A stretch of DNA of 64,000 bases from JAEZKC01 sp046546375 (GCA_046546375.1 JBKGXV010000009.1:6495-70494), one strand, 5' to 3'. Numbered from the stretch's first letter, positions 50,710 through 59,410 are shown. Notes: generated from the sequence alone by a model not told the origin. Translations and numbers: made by a program.

Positions 50710-51801
50710 ATGAATCGATTGAAAACAATTGAGTGGAAAGAGGATCGTGTTCAGCTTATCGATCAGACGCGTTTGCCCAAGGAGCTGGCGTATCTTGAAA
50801 TCGAAACCGTGGAACAGATGCATGAGGCCATAAAAGTGCTTCGGGTTCGTGGAGCGCCTGCTATTGGTATCGCGGCGGCTTTCGGACTGTATCTGGCTTT
50901 GAAGGAATATCCTGAAAAAGGTTCCATATCTGATTTTCTGACTCTTTTGGAAAAAAATGCTGATTATCTGGCCGGTGCCAGGCCTACTGCTGTTAATCTG
51001 TTCTGGGCATTGGAGAGGATGAAAAACAGAGCGGAAGAAAAAGCTCCCGGCAGTGATGTTCATCAGATGAAGCAGGTTCTCTTTCAGGAGGCGCTGGGTA
51101 TTCTGGAAGAGGACAGGCGCATGTGTAGAGCAATAGGGGAGGCTGGACTTGAACTTCTGAAAGATAAGCACAATATTCTGACTCACTGCAACGCCGGGGG
51201 GTTGGCCACAAGTGAATACGGTACCGCTCTGTCTCCTATCTATGTGGGGCAGGAAAAGGGGGTCAGGTTCCAAGTCTTTGCTGATGAGACACGGCCTTTG
51301 CTTCAGGGCGCTCGTATCACCGCCCTTGAGCTCAGTAAAGCGGGAGTTCCGGTTACAGTGATTTGTGACAATATGGCAGCTTCAGTCATGGCCTCCGGGA
51401 AAATTGATGCGGTTATAGTGGGTGCTGATCGTATTGCCGCAAACGGGGATACAGCCAACAAAATCGGGACATATGGTGTGGCGTTGCTTGCTGCAGCTCA
51501 TAATATCCCCTTTTATGTGGCGGCTCCCTCATCGACATTTGATATCTCTCTCTGCGATGGTTCTCATATTCCCATAGAGCAGCGGGGAAGAGAAGAGGTG
51601 GCTTTCTGGGGAGAAAAGATGACTGTTCCCGATTCTGCGGATGTGTTCAATCCCGCATTCGATGTGACACCCTCCAGGCTCATAACAGCTATTGTGACTG
51701 AAAGAGGGGTTATCAAACCGCCTTATGATCAGAATGTGCGCAGTGTTCTCGGCTTTGATGAGGAGGCTTCCTGTGCCGGATGGCAGAGTTCTTTGGTTTG
51801 A
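50710..51801 (+). CDS. mtnA: S-methyl-5-thioribose-1-phosphate isomerase
   Basis: Methionine salvage: isomerises 5-methylthioribose-1-P to methylthioribulose-1-P. The 363 residues contain RGAPAIGIAAAFGL, GARPTAVNLFWAL, LTHCNAGGLATSEYGTAL (catalytic Cys), VICDNMAASVMASG and GADRIAANGDTANKIGTYG (catalytic Asp). No other mtn genes are in the window. The last 29 bases overlap the cold-shock-domain gene, which starts inside it with its own ribosome site. Confidence 0.95.
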   Translation: MNRLKTIEWKEDRVQLIDQTRLPKELAYLEIETVEQMHEAIKVLRVRGAPAIGIAAAFGLYLALKEYPEKGSISDFLTLLEKNADYLAGARPTAVNLFWALERMKNRAEEKAPGSDVHQMKQVLFQEALGILEEDRRMCRAIGEAGLELLKDKHNILTHCNAGGLATSEYGTALSPIYVGQEKGVRFQVFADETRPLLQGARITALELSKAGVPVTVICDNMAASVMASGKIDAVIVGADRIAANGDTANKIGTYGVALLAAAHNIPFYVAAPSSTFDISLCDGSHIPIEQRGREEVAFWGEKMTVPDSADVFNPAFDVTPSRLITAIVTERGVIKPPYDQNVRSVLGFDEEASCAGWQSSLV

Positions 51802-51982
51802 CGATATTAAAGGTGTAGGTCGTATAAGAGCCGATCGTGATGGATCACTGCTTAAAGTAAAACACAGTTCCGTTTTACGGCAGGGTTACAAGGTGCTTGA
51901 TGAGGGGCAAAGGGTGTCGTTTACTGTGGTCAGGTGCAGAGATGGTCTTGAAGCGTGCTCCGTAACTCTGTTGGATAACTGA
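51773..51982 (+). CDS. Divergent cold-shock-domain protein
   Basis: A 69-residue protein with the cold-shock fold outline: GRVLWFDDIKGVGRI for the first strand/RNP1 (canonical GxVKWFNxxKGFGFI), then LLKVKHSSVL where RNP2 (VFVHFSAI) would be, and EGQRVSFTVVR. The loss of the phenylalanines in KGFGFI suggests weakened or changed nucleic-acid binding. GTG 51773 is the start, with AGGAGG at 51761-51766 inside mtnA; overlap with mtnA is 29 bases. The alternative longer frame has no signal of use. Confidence 0.82.
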   Translation: MPDGRVLWFDDIKGVGRIRADRDGSLLKVKHSSVLRQGYKVLDEGQRVSFTVVRCRDGLEACSVTLLDN

Positions 51983-51989
51983 ATGGATT

Positions 51990-52847
51990 CTATTTGGAGG
52001 GGAAAAAGTCGTACTCTCTCCGAAATTTCCAGATCGGCGTTCCTTTTGAAAAGTGCGACATGATCAGGGCCTGCGTTCTGGAGACTGAAACACTTTTTTG
52101 AGGAAATGCCTTCTCGATAATATCCTGTGCCTTATCAAAGTGGTAAACTCCCAATACCGGGAGCAGTTCAGGAGGTGCTTTGGAGTGGCCGCGGTACACA
52201 GTTCCGCACGTGTAACCACTCTCCCTTGCGGCCTCCCATACTCTTGTATTCCAGCCACCGAAGGGAAAAGAGATGCTTTTTACTGCGGAACCGGTTATAT
52301 CTTCCAGTATTTTTTTGGAATCCTGAAGTTCCTTTTTCAGCAGTTTATCAGACAACCAGGGGAGGTTGGCGTGGGAAAGGGTATGACTGCCGATTTCATG
52401 GCCCAAATGTGCGATTTCCCGTATCATTTCGGCTGAAAGGTGTTGCAGCCTTCCCATCACATCCCAAGTGCTTGTGCTCCCTATATGGCCTGCTACGGGG
52501 AAAACTGTTGATTTCATACTCCTCTTTTCTAAAAGCGGCAGAGCATGTGTGTAAAAATCGAGAAATCCGTCATCAAAAGTAATTATTGCATTTTCGGAAC
52601 TATCCGATGCTTTTTGGCATTTTGAGACAGTCGTTGTGCCTGTTTTGTTCGAATCGAGCAGAGAGAGGAACTTTTCGAATCGCCTGGATGAAAAACTGGA
52701 CATATTAGGTTTCGGTGAGGGGCTCACGGAGTGAAACAGCAAGCCGGCGGTATTCGTTCTGGAATTATGCTTGGATAGCAGGGTGGCAACAACCCCTGTG
52801 AGCAGTGGTGCTGAAAGCAGTGTGCTGATAATTGCAAGTACTGACAT
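51990..52847 (-). CDS. Polysaccharide deacetylase (NodB domain)
   Basis: A 285-residue carbohydrate esterase 4 protein with an N-terminal membrane helix or signal anchor (about 3-24). Metal and catalytic motifs: IITFDDGFLDF (Asp-Asp), IGSHTLSHANLPWLS (the two His), and SISFPFGGWN. It probably deacetylates an envelope glycan. It converges with the CSD gene, 7 bases away. The C-terminal segment (HFSKGTPIWKFRREY) is common in this family near lipid-A or glycolipid synthesis genes, but none is here. Confidence 0.9.
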   Translation of the reverse strand: MSVLAIISTLLSAPLLTGVVATLLSKHNSRTNTAGLLFHSVSPSPKPNMSSFSSRRFEKFLSLLDSNKTGTTTVSKCQKASDSSENAIITFDDGFLDFYTHALPLLEKRSMKSTVFPVAGHIGSTSTWDVMGRLQHLSAEMIREIAHLGHEIGSHTLSHANLPWLSDKLLKKELQDSKKILEDITGSAVKSISFPFGGWNTRVWEAARESGYTCGTVYRGHSKAPPELLPVLGVYHFDKAQDIIEKAFPQKSVSVSRTQALIMSHFSKGTPIWKFRREYDFFPSK

Positions 52848-52967
52848 TTGATTCTCTTTTTAATTGATTAACTCTGAGATAAAAATAATTTGAACGAACT
52901 GAAATCGTATTTTATTTATACAGTTAAATGTATTTTGATATACTAAATTGTTTTGTGGAGATTTTGA

Positions 52968-53243
52968 ATGGCTGAAGATTATGTGTGTCCCTGTTGCGGA
53001 GGTCCGATTTCCGCAAATGCACGGTTCTGCAGACATTGTGGTGCTGATGAGCGAACAGGATGGTCTGATCAGACGTATATGGACGGGATCGATTTGCCTG
53101 ATGAGGACGAGTATGAAGAATTGCGGGAAAGAGAGTTCGGCTATAAAAAGAGTAAAACACGCCATGTAGGCTGGCGGACCATTATCGGCTTTGTACTCTT
53201 GCTTTTGATGGTGATTTTTGTACTGAGAAGTGCAGTTTTCTGA
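52968..53243 (+). CDS. Zinc-ribbon protein with C-terminal membrane helix
   Basis: A 91-residue tail-anchored protein. The N-terminus has a zinc ribbon (C7/C10 and C21/C24: CPCCGGPISANARFCRHCG), then an acidic linker with DLPDEDEYEELRE, and a membrane helix at 70-89 (TIIGFVLLLLMVIFVL). GGAG lies before the ATG. Its transcript ends at the shared hairpin that also ends the mglAB transcript. Confidence 0.87.
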   Translation: MAEDYVCPCCGGPISANARFCRHCGADERTGWSDQTYMDGIDLPDEDEYEELREREFGYKKSKTRHVGWRTIIGFVLLLLMVIFVLRSAVF

Positions 53244-53244
53244 T

Positions 53245-53278
53245 AAAAAAGCAGCCGCCTTTAGGAGTCTGCTTTTTT
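53245..53278. terminator. Bidirectional terminator overlapping the mglB stop
   Basis: AAAAAAGCAG (53245-53254) and CTGCTTTTTT (53269-53278) form a perfect 10-bp stem with a 14-base loop, with A-run and T-run at both ends, so it works both ways. The stop codon of the MglB gene lies in the loop. Confidence 0.85.
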
Positions 53279-53950
53279 ATGTTGAGATTCTTTGATTTTC
53301 TTTTGCAGAAAAAGCACGGAAGAGTCATCGTTGATTTGTTGTTGAGGGGGAGCTTGTTGCTGTTGCTGCCCCTGGGATGGATTTGCTTGGTTCATATCAA
53401 GGTAAAAAACATCGCTTTGGGATGCCTGCTCGTGATGAGAGGGAGCTTGCTGATTGGCAGGATCAGAGTAATTCTGCTGTTGCGGCTGATTTTGGCCGGG
53501 GAAAAGAGAACTTCCCATATCTAAATCGAGATCTATCTGGTCTTCTGACTTGTCGTATACCTTCTGCAGAGTTTCTTTGAGTTGACGATCGAATTGACGG
53601 GCAAATACCTTAACCCTGTCGATATTCGTTCTGTCGTCAAATACCAAAGCAAGGAATGTGTTCTCATCTACATTGGAGATGTAGATGTGTTTATCCTTGC
53701 CCTGATGGTACATGGTACAGAACTCAGTTTCACCCATCAGGTTGGCTATTGCCAGTGTGGATGCTGAATTACCGGCAACAAGTGCTGCCAAGGAGACATT
53801 GTCTACTGAATCCAGCACACCCTGGCTGGTCAGTAGTCTGCCGTCTTTGTTGATCAGGACTGCCAGCAACAGATTTGCCTTCTGAGTCAAAGGATGAAGG
53901 ACACTGTTGAGCATATCCAGATCTTCTGGAAAAAGAATCATGTCCTTCAT
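53261..53950 (-). CDS. Roadblock/LC7 (MglB-like) protein with Gln-rich tail
   Basis: A 229-residue protein. The first about 125 residues form a roadblock/LC7 domain (LLAVLINKDGRLLTSQG, LAALVAGNSASTLAIANLMG, FLALVFDDRT), the fold of MglB, the GTPase-activating partner of MglA. The rest (about 145-215) is a Gln/Pro/Asn-rich low-complexity tail ending VLFLQKKIKESQ. Classical MglB has only about 160 residues. The ATG shares one base with the MglA stop (TAATG), so the pair is made together. It should regulate the GTPase that precedes it. Confidence 0.9.
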   Translation of the reverse strand: MKDMILFPEDLDMLNSVLHPLTQKANLLLAVLINKDGRLLTSQGVLDSVDNVSLAALVAGNSASTLAIANLMGETEFCTMYHQGKDKHIYISNVDENTFLALVFDDRTNIDRVKVFARQFDRQLKETLQKVYDKSEDQIDLDLDMGSSLFPGQNQPQQQNYSDPANQQAPSHHEQASQSDVFYLDMNQANPSQGQQQQQAPPQQQINDDSSVLFLQKKIKESQHKKADS

Positions 53951-55935
53951 TACATATTATCCTTATTAAAGAGTTTCTTCAGGAAACCCTTCTGATGCTG
54001 CTGACCCTTGGTTTTTGGATTTACCGGTCTCTTCACAGGCTTTTTGTGTCGTTCTCTGTCAACAGAGGTGAAGTACATTGCGTCGTCACCTTCCTCCGCT
54101 CCAGCATCCCCGTTTTGTTCCGGCATGAACACGTCGAATTCCTCTTCCTCTTCAACTTGCTCATAGCTCTGTTGAGACTGGTATGGGTTATGGTCTGCGG
54201 GTGAGGAGAAAGACTGCATCTCCTGGGAATCGTCATTGGGAGGTTGTCCCTGAGATGTCCGCATCTTTTTCTGTTTTTCTTCTATCTCCCTTTGATATTT
54301 CTCTATTTCCATGTCCAGATCAGTTTTGCTATGCGGCGCCTGCGGATTACCGGAAGGTGCCTGCGGCTCGAAAGACTGGTTCTGCTGATAGTCCATCGCA
54401 TTATAATCGGGCAGTTCACCCTCGGAGGATTGCTGCGGTCCGTTGTAATCCGCTCTTGGGAAATTCTCTATCTGAATATCATCGGAGCTGGCGTTGTTTC
54501 CGTATGGAGAAGCCGGCTCGAAATCAATCGGTTCGGGTTCGAAAGTATCCTGAGAAGGCTGAGCCTGATCTGATGCAGGTTCCGGCGAAGTGAAGACATC
54601 ATCATAATTTGATAGAGGAAGTGAATCTTCACTTTGATTGCCTGATGACTTCTGCGCCTGAGAAGGCGTGTTGAAATCATATTGTTGCATGTTGCCGGGG
54701 TTCTGCTGACTTGGAGCAGACTGTTCCCATGGTGCCTGTTGCTGAGGCTGTGGTGGTTGCTGTTGTTCCCACGGAGCCTGCTGCTGAGGCTGGGACTGTT
54801 GCTGCTGCTCCCATGGTGCCTGTTGCGGCATTCCCTGCTGTGGCGGCTGATACTGCGGTGGCCGCTGTGGCTGTTGCGGCGGAGGGAACTGCTGTCCCTG
54901 CGGCGGCTGATACTGCGGTGGCTGCTGAGGTCTCTGCGGCGGCGGAGCGAACTGCTGTCCCTGCGGCGGCTGATACTGCGGTGGCTGCTGCGGTCTCTGA
55001 GGCGGCGGAGAGAACTGCTGTCCCTGCGGCGGCTGATACTGCGGCGGCTGTTGTGGCCTCTGAGGCGGAGCGAACTGCTGTCCCTGCGGAGGCTGATACT
55101 GCGGCGGCTGCTGCGGTCTCTGAGGCGGAGAGAACTGCTGTCTCTGGGGCGGCTTATACTGCGGCGGCTGCTGCGGTCTCTGAGGCGGAGAGAACTGCTG
55201 TCCCTGCGGCCTTTGAGGAGGTTGGGGCGGAGTGTACTGCTGCCCCTGAGGTCTGGGCATCGAACTTCCCTGATATTGCGGTCCAGACGGAGCCTGTGGT
55301 CTGGGCGCGGATGTCTGGGACTGTGATGCTCCTCTCCGAGACGGTTTGGAATATTTTTTATTGAGAAAGTCAATTACTATCTTACCTATCTGTTTAAGCG
55401 TGTCGAATACACCTACCCCTTTGTAAGCTACAGCTTCTCCGATGGGGAGGTTGTATTTGTTCACATGTTTCTGAAGCTCTTCAATGGGTAAGGCGTTCGG
55501 CAGGTCACGCTTGTTGTATTGGATTATTATGGGTATGGATTCCCTTTCATAGCCGTATTCTGCCAGATTGTCCTCGAGGTTCTGGAAACTTTCAAGGTTT
55601 TCCTGGATTTTGTCCGCGCCGCTGTCAGCGACGAACACAACTCCATCTACTCCGCGCAGCACCAGTTTTCTGGTAGCATTGTAGTATACCTGTCCGGGAA
55701 CAGTGTAGAGTTGGAACTTCGTGGCAAATCCCTTGATTTTGCCTAAATCAAGAGGCAGGAAGTCAAAAAAGAGGGTGCGGTCGGTTTCTGTCGCCAGAGA
55801 GACCATATCACTTTTGTGATTGGGAGGCACCTTTTTATGGATTACCTGAAGATTGGTCGTTTTACCGCTTAATCCGGGGCCGTAGTAAACGATTTTTACG
55901 CTTATCTCTCGTGCCGCATAATTAATTGACGCCAT
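53950..55935 (-). CDS. MglA-like polarity GTPase with long Pro/Gln-rich repeat tail
   Basis: A 661-residue fusion of a small Ras-like GTPase with a very long tail. The GTPase (about 1-195) has G1 YGPGLSGKTTN, the MglA-type TVPGQVYYNATRKLVLRGVDG as switch II region (split in use), and G4 NKRDLP. The tail (about 196-430) has five units of 20-21 residues related to QRPQQPPQYQPPQGQQF and then three 14-residue units starting APWEQ. It then has an acidic/Gln-rich stretch and a basic end (KKPVKRPVNPK, FLKKLFNK). MglA proteins are normally about 195 residues and set cell polarity in Myxococcus. The start ATG 55935 has an AGGATG-rich leader. MglB follows directly. Confidence 0.9.
   Translation of the reverse strand: MASINYAAREISVKIVYYGPGLSGKTTNLQVIHKKVPPNHKSDMVSLATETDRTLFFDFLPLDLGKIKGFATKFQLYTVPGQVYYNATRKLVLRGVDGVVFVADSGADKIQENLESFQNLEDNLAEYGYERESIPIIIQYNKRDLPNALPIEELQKHVNKYNLPIGEAVAYKGVGVFDTLKQIGKIVIDFLNKKYSKPSRRGASQSQTSAPRPQAPSGPQYQGSSMPRPQGQQYTPPQPPQRPQGQQFSPPQRPQQPPQYKPPQRQQFSPPQRPQQPPQYQPPQGQQFAPPQRPQQPPQYQPPQGQQFSPPPQRPQQPPQYQPPQGQQFAPPPQRPQQPPQYQPPQGQQFPPPQQPQRPPQYQPPQQGMPQQAPWEQQQQSQPQQQAPWEQQQPPQPQQQAPWEQSAPSQQNPGNMQQYDFNTPSQAQKSSGNQSEDSLPLSNYDDVFTSPEPASDQAQPSQDTFEPEPIDFEPASPYGNNASSDDIQIENFPRADYNGPQQSSEGELPDYNAMDYQQNQSFEPQAPSGNPQAPHSKTDLDMEIEKYQREIEEKQKKMRTSQGQPPNDDSQEMQSFSSPADHNPYQSQQSYEQVEEEEEFDVFMPEQNGDAGAEEGDDAMYFTSVDRERHKKPVKRPVNPKTKGQQHQKGFLKKLFNKDNM
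54717..54830 (-). repeat. APWEQ tandem repeat in the MglA tail
   Basis: Approximate limits. Three units of 14 residues (42 bases), each beginning Ala-Pro-Trp-Glu-Gln and continuing with Gln/Pro runs. Conserved Trp and Glu suggest a short linear binding motif rather than free drift. Confidence 0.75.
54840..55250 (-). repeat. Pro/Gln tandem repeat coding sequence in the MglA tail
   Basis: Approximate limits. Five near-identical units of 60-63 bases plus partial ends, encoding QRPQQPPQYQPPQGQQF followed by A/S-Pro-Pro. Unit lengths differ by whole codons (20 or 21 residues), which fits slippage or unequal exchange under frame selection. Opposite-strand open frames across this stretch are shadows of it. 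Confidence 0.9.
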
Positions 55936-56004
55936 GGAGTCATCCTTTGGTTAACTGATGACAGAAGTTGTTGGTTCTTTTCTCTTTTGACCAACCGTTT
56001 TACT

Positions 56005-56034
56005 AAAATAGTATGAATATCTGCTTCAATGCAA
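56005..56034 (-). promoter_or_regulatory. Candidate promoter for mglA-mglB
   Basis: On the minus strand TTGCAT (56034-56029), 18 bases, TATTTT (56010-56005), about 70 bases before the MglA start, in the 151-base gap after the DUF4388 gene. Confidence 0.45.
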
Positions 56035-56086
56035 GAAAAGCATTACCTCTATTTTCAATATACATATTACGGAACAGATACTTCAA

Positions 56087-57148
56087 TCAGTCTTTGAAAC
56101 AGTTGAGAGGAGAAATGTCCCGTTCTGTAAGCAGGTCCTTCTTTTTAAGCTCATCGGGCTCCAAATCCTGCTCTCCAGTCAGGGCCTGATGCAGAAACGA
56201 GGCGTTCTGCATCTTGTTTTGTGTATATGTATGAAAAAGTTCCGTACGTTCCCTGCAGGCTTTTCTGCTGATGTCGGAAAGAAAAAATGTTCTGAATGAG
56301 AAACCCATGAGGAAAATAAATATCACCAGACCAACAGCAAAGAGAGAAGAGAAGGCTGCTTTGGAGCCGGATGAAGAAGTTTCCTCCAGTTCTTTGCGGT
56401 CGATGGCCGCCTGTATGGTTTGACTGATTTTCGGTGGAAGGGGTATGATGCGGTTATCCTGCAACAGCATGTTCAGGGACTCATACACCCGGTATTCACT
56501 AAGACAGGAACAACGTACTATGGAGGAAACCGTACAGCTTCCGTCCAGAAGACCGTAGACGTATTCTTCAGGTTTGCAGAAAATATCCAGTTCAGCATTT
56601 TCCGGTGCCGTTTTATCCGCTTTCACGAAAACGGAGTCCTCCTGGATCTTATCCACCATTCTGTTCCATTCATCGACTCTGCGCATACCCTCCATGATGA
56701 TGTTTTCCGAAGAGATGGAAACTGTAGAGCAGGCAAGGGGAGCAACGGAGCGAAGAGAATTGAACCGGTAGGCCCCGCTTTTCCACATGAGAAGACTGCA
56801 GGCGATATCCTCCACACAGCTGTCGGTGAACATCTTGATCTCTTTAACCGTCATCAGTTTGCGGTCTATCAGACTTGCGCACAGGGCGTTGAGGTTGCCT
56901 TCGTGGGATGTAAAAAGTACGTTGAGGTGTTCGGGGGACTTCTTTTTCACATCAACCAGAAAATTGAAAAGTTTGTTCTGAAGTGTTTCCTCATCCTTTT
57001 CTGCACCTACTATCATCCCGCTTTTGAAAATGATGGCTCCCTCGGATTGACCATCGGAGAGAAAAAGCTTCCCTGTAATCTTCTGCTGTGTGAGCAGATG
57101 AAATACATCGGCTAGAATGAACTCTTTCAGGGTGCCGCTGAGGACCAC
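56087..57148 (-). CDS. DUF4388 (PATAN-like) membrane protein
   Basis: A 353-residue protein. The N-terminal DUF4388 domain (GTLKEFILADVFHLLTQQKITGKLFL, split in use, then GAIIFKSGMIVGA) is known from proteins that work with MglA-type GTPases and receiver domains in gliding and polarity. A second helical block and a C-terminal membrane helix (about 275-297) with a short outer or cytoplasmic tail follow. The start is GTG 57148 with AAAGGAG 7 bases ahead. It lies 21 bases after the TPR membrane protein gene and upstream of mglA, on the same strand. Confidence 0.88.
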   Translation of the reverse strand: MVLSGTLKEFILADVFHLLTQQKITGKLFLSDGQSEGAIIFKSGMIVGAEKDEETLQNKLFNFLVDVKKKSPEHLNVLFTSHEGNLNALCASLIDRKLMTVKEIKMFTDSCVEDIACSLLMWKSGAYRFNSLRSVAPLACSTVSISSENIIMEGMRRVDEWNRMVDKIQEDSVFVKADKTAPENAELDIFCKPEEYVYGLLDGSCTVSSIVRCSCLSEYRVYESLNMLLQDNRIIPLPPKISQTIQAAIDRKELEETSSSGSKAAFSSLFAVGLVIFIFLMGFSFRTFFLSDISRKACRERTELFHTYTQNKMQNASFLHQALTGEQDLEPDELKKKDLLTERDISPLNCFKD

Positions 57149-57169
57149 GTTTGCTCCTTTTCAGAACGG

Positions 57170-59296
57170 TTACTTTTTGTTTTTCACCAATAAAACATTC
57201 TTCAGAGTAAGACCGTGCTTTATTAGGAAAAAAACATTGTATATCATCAGTATGGACAAGGGAAGAAAAAGATTCAGGGTGGTATTCTGCGGGTATCGTG
57301 TCTGCAGTGTTGCAGCGGTGATATATGCAGAAAGGATAAGGCTTGAAAGTGCTATATGGATCAAGGAAGAGAATGTTTTGTCCCCTTTGAACATTTTGTC
57401 ACTTCCGGGAACAACCAGGCCCAGCAAATTGTTCAACACAATCTTTCTTTTGCGCTTTGTCTCCAGGTGATTTCTCTGCTGAGCGCTTACGGATGAGGCG
57501 CTACGCACATACTGGCTTTCCTCATGACAACTAAGACATTTGGTGCCCTTTCTGCATCTCCGGCAGATAAGCCGTCCACAGATTTTGCAGTTGAAGAGCT
57601 CTTTTACTCTTGAATTGTTGTTCCAGTAGACCGAATCCAAAATAAGAAGTGTGGCGAAAAGAATGCTGAAAAGGATAAGCGAGGTAATCGGGCCTAATCC
57701 GAAAAAAGTTGTTCCCCATAGGGCACCGGATTCGGTCAGGGATCCTCCATGGTGCAGAAAACGTTTGGTCCAGAAATAAAACGGCGAGAGCTCCGGCTGC
57801 ATAAGCCTGCGCAGAGGGGGACTGTCTCCGGAATAGTAAATATCGTTCTTTTCGATGAACTGGTTCACTTTGGCTGGGTGGAGGTCGGCCGCTTGGTCTA
57901 TCAGTTCTGTTGCAGTGATGGAACCGCCTTTTTCAATCTGGAATTGACCCAGATTGAATTTCACTTCCAGATTGCGGGGATGTTTTTTGATCAGAGTATC
58001 ATAGTATTGCTCAACTGCATTCTGATTACCCAGCAGAAAGGAGATATTGCCAGCGGTCAGGAGTGTGATGGGATCTTCAGGAGAAAGCTGCAGAGCTTTT
58101 CTCAGTGCTTCGGCACTGGTGTTGTGGTCATTTCCCTTTATGGCACTGATACTGACACTGAGATAGGCGAGGTGATCTGAGGGGTTTTCTCTGGCATTTT
58201 TCAAAGCTGTCTGATGCAGCTCTTCGGAAAATCCCTCGGTTGTGGCCCTCGTGAAGATCTGAGGTGTCTGGGACATACTGGCGGAATCGAGAAAAATGCT
58301 CTGTACCCAACTGTCCAGCGGACTCAGCAGCATGATCACGCAGATGAAAGTCATCACACCTTTTTCGCCTTTGGCAAGAAAACGCCTGGTCAGAAGCGCA
58401 ATTGTCCACAGAAACGGCAGCAGACCGAAGGACAAAAGTGAGAGCACGGTTGCACTACTGGCAAAGGAACGGTACTTGAGGGGGAGACCGGAAAAGAGTT
58501 TGTCATCCAGAATGTGTATTGCGGAAGGCAGATATTTAAAGGAGAAAATGGTGAACACTACGATTATGAAAATGATTACGGCGATCCTCAGCAGGCGGTA
58601 GAGGTTGAAGGCGAGCGCATGCTGGCTTCTCCAGGAACGGCCTATGACCTCGAAGCCGTCGATAAGAGAGGTGAAGGTTGTGACTATTTTGCCGGGAAAG
58701 TGAATGCGGGCGTTTTGAAACGCTGACCAGCTTTGTGTACGGTCGAACTGCCCTGCCCACTTATAACAGAACTCCGCAGTGGATTTGGATTGCGTTTCCA
58801 ACGTTCTGCCGGCCAGCAGAAGCTGCTGGGAAATGGTGGGTGCTGCTGTAGCACCTTGGTTGAACAGGTTTTTTTCCAGTCCTTGCAATGACTCTTCTGC
58901 CCAGGACAGCTGGTCGTTTCTAATGTGTTCCAACGAAAGAAGCCATAACGTGCCCGGATCTCCGGAGCTGACTCTTATGGCTTTTCTGAACAAATCTTTT
59001 TGGTTTTCGGATCCTTCCTCCTGGATCAGACCGTAAATGTAGTTGTACCAGGGGTTATCGGAATTGCCCATTGAGGAGATACGGTTGGAGAACTGCTGTT
59101 TTTGGGAATTAATCCAGGATTTGATGGACAGGAAATCTTTTTCGGTCAGATCTATGCTTTTGAGAAACTTGTCTCTGGATTCAAGAGAATAGCCTATTTC
59201 ATCGGCCCAGAACTGCGAACCCTGTGAAACGGACACACACAGGCCTAGCATGAGGCAGAACAGAGCTGGTAAAAATGAGTGAAACCTTTTTGTCAT
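57170..59296 (-). CDS. TPR membrane protein with internal zinc-ribbon
   Basis: A 708-residue membrane protein. Signal peptide (1-27), a helical periplasmic domain (30-230), several membrane helices (about 232-252, 275-298, 310-326), and a TPR region (about 350-470: HTSAEALRKALQLSPEDP, NLEVKFNLGQFQIEKGG). Then comes another helix, a cysteine cluster (CKICGRLICRRCRKGTKCLSC, here 21 long with the last C, read as C-x2-C, C-x2-C, C-x2-C) near residue 590, and C-terminal helices. Such a cluster within a membrane protein suggests a cytosolic zinc ribbon. No family is named. It is the first gene of the run leading to mglAB. Confidence 0.85.
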   Translation of the reverse strand: MTKRFHSFLPALFCLMLGLCVSVSQGSQFWADEIGYSLESRDKFLKSIDLTEKDFLSIKSWINSQKQQFSNRISSMGNSDNPWYNYIYGLIQEEGSENQKDLFRKAIRVSSGDPGTLWLLSLEHIRNDQLSWAEESLQGLEKNLFNQGATAAPTISQQLLLAGRTLETQSKSTAEFCYKWAGQFDRTQSWSAFQNARIHFPGKIVTTFTSLIDGFEVIGRSWRSQHALAFNLYRLLRIAVIIFIIVVFTIFSFKYLPSAIHILDDKLFSGLPLKYRSFASSATVLSLLSFGLLPFLWTIALLTRRFLAKGEKGVMTFICVIMLLSPLDSWVQSIFLDSASMSQTPQIFTRATTEGFSEELHQTALKNARENPSDHLAYLSVSISAIKGNDHNTSAEALRKALQLSPEDPITLLTAGNISFLLGNQNAVEQYYDTLIKKHPRNLEVKFNLGQFQIEKGGSITATELIDQAADLHPAKVNQFIEKNDIYYSGDSPPLRRLMQPELSPFYFWTKRFLHHGGSLTESGALWGTTFFGLGPITSLILFSILFATLLILDSVYWNNNSRVKELFNCKICGRLICRRCRKGTKCLSCHEESQYVRSASSVSAQQRNHLETKRKRKIVLNNLLGLVVPGSDKMFKGDKTFSSLIHIALSSLILSAYITAATLQTRYPQNTTLNLFLPLSILMIYNVFFLIKHGLTLKNVLLVKNKK

Positions 59297-59410
59297 TGCT
59301 GATCCTGCACGACGGACTTAGTATTTTCGGCAATTAATTGAAAATTAGTATCTGCATATTTCCAGAGCGGACCAAAAATATTAAATATATGTATACGGCG
59401 GGGGAGGAGT

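Noticed and set aside
54840..55250. Regular direct repeats that could look like a CRISPR array
   Set aside because: Unit length is 60-63 bases with no unique spacers; units are in-frame codons of one protein.
54468..55373. Long open frames on both strands (plus 54682-55326 and 54711-55364; minus 54468-55373)
   Set aside because: They are shadows of the Pro/Gln repeat of the MglA tail; low-complexity codons leave all frames open. No start signals or families.
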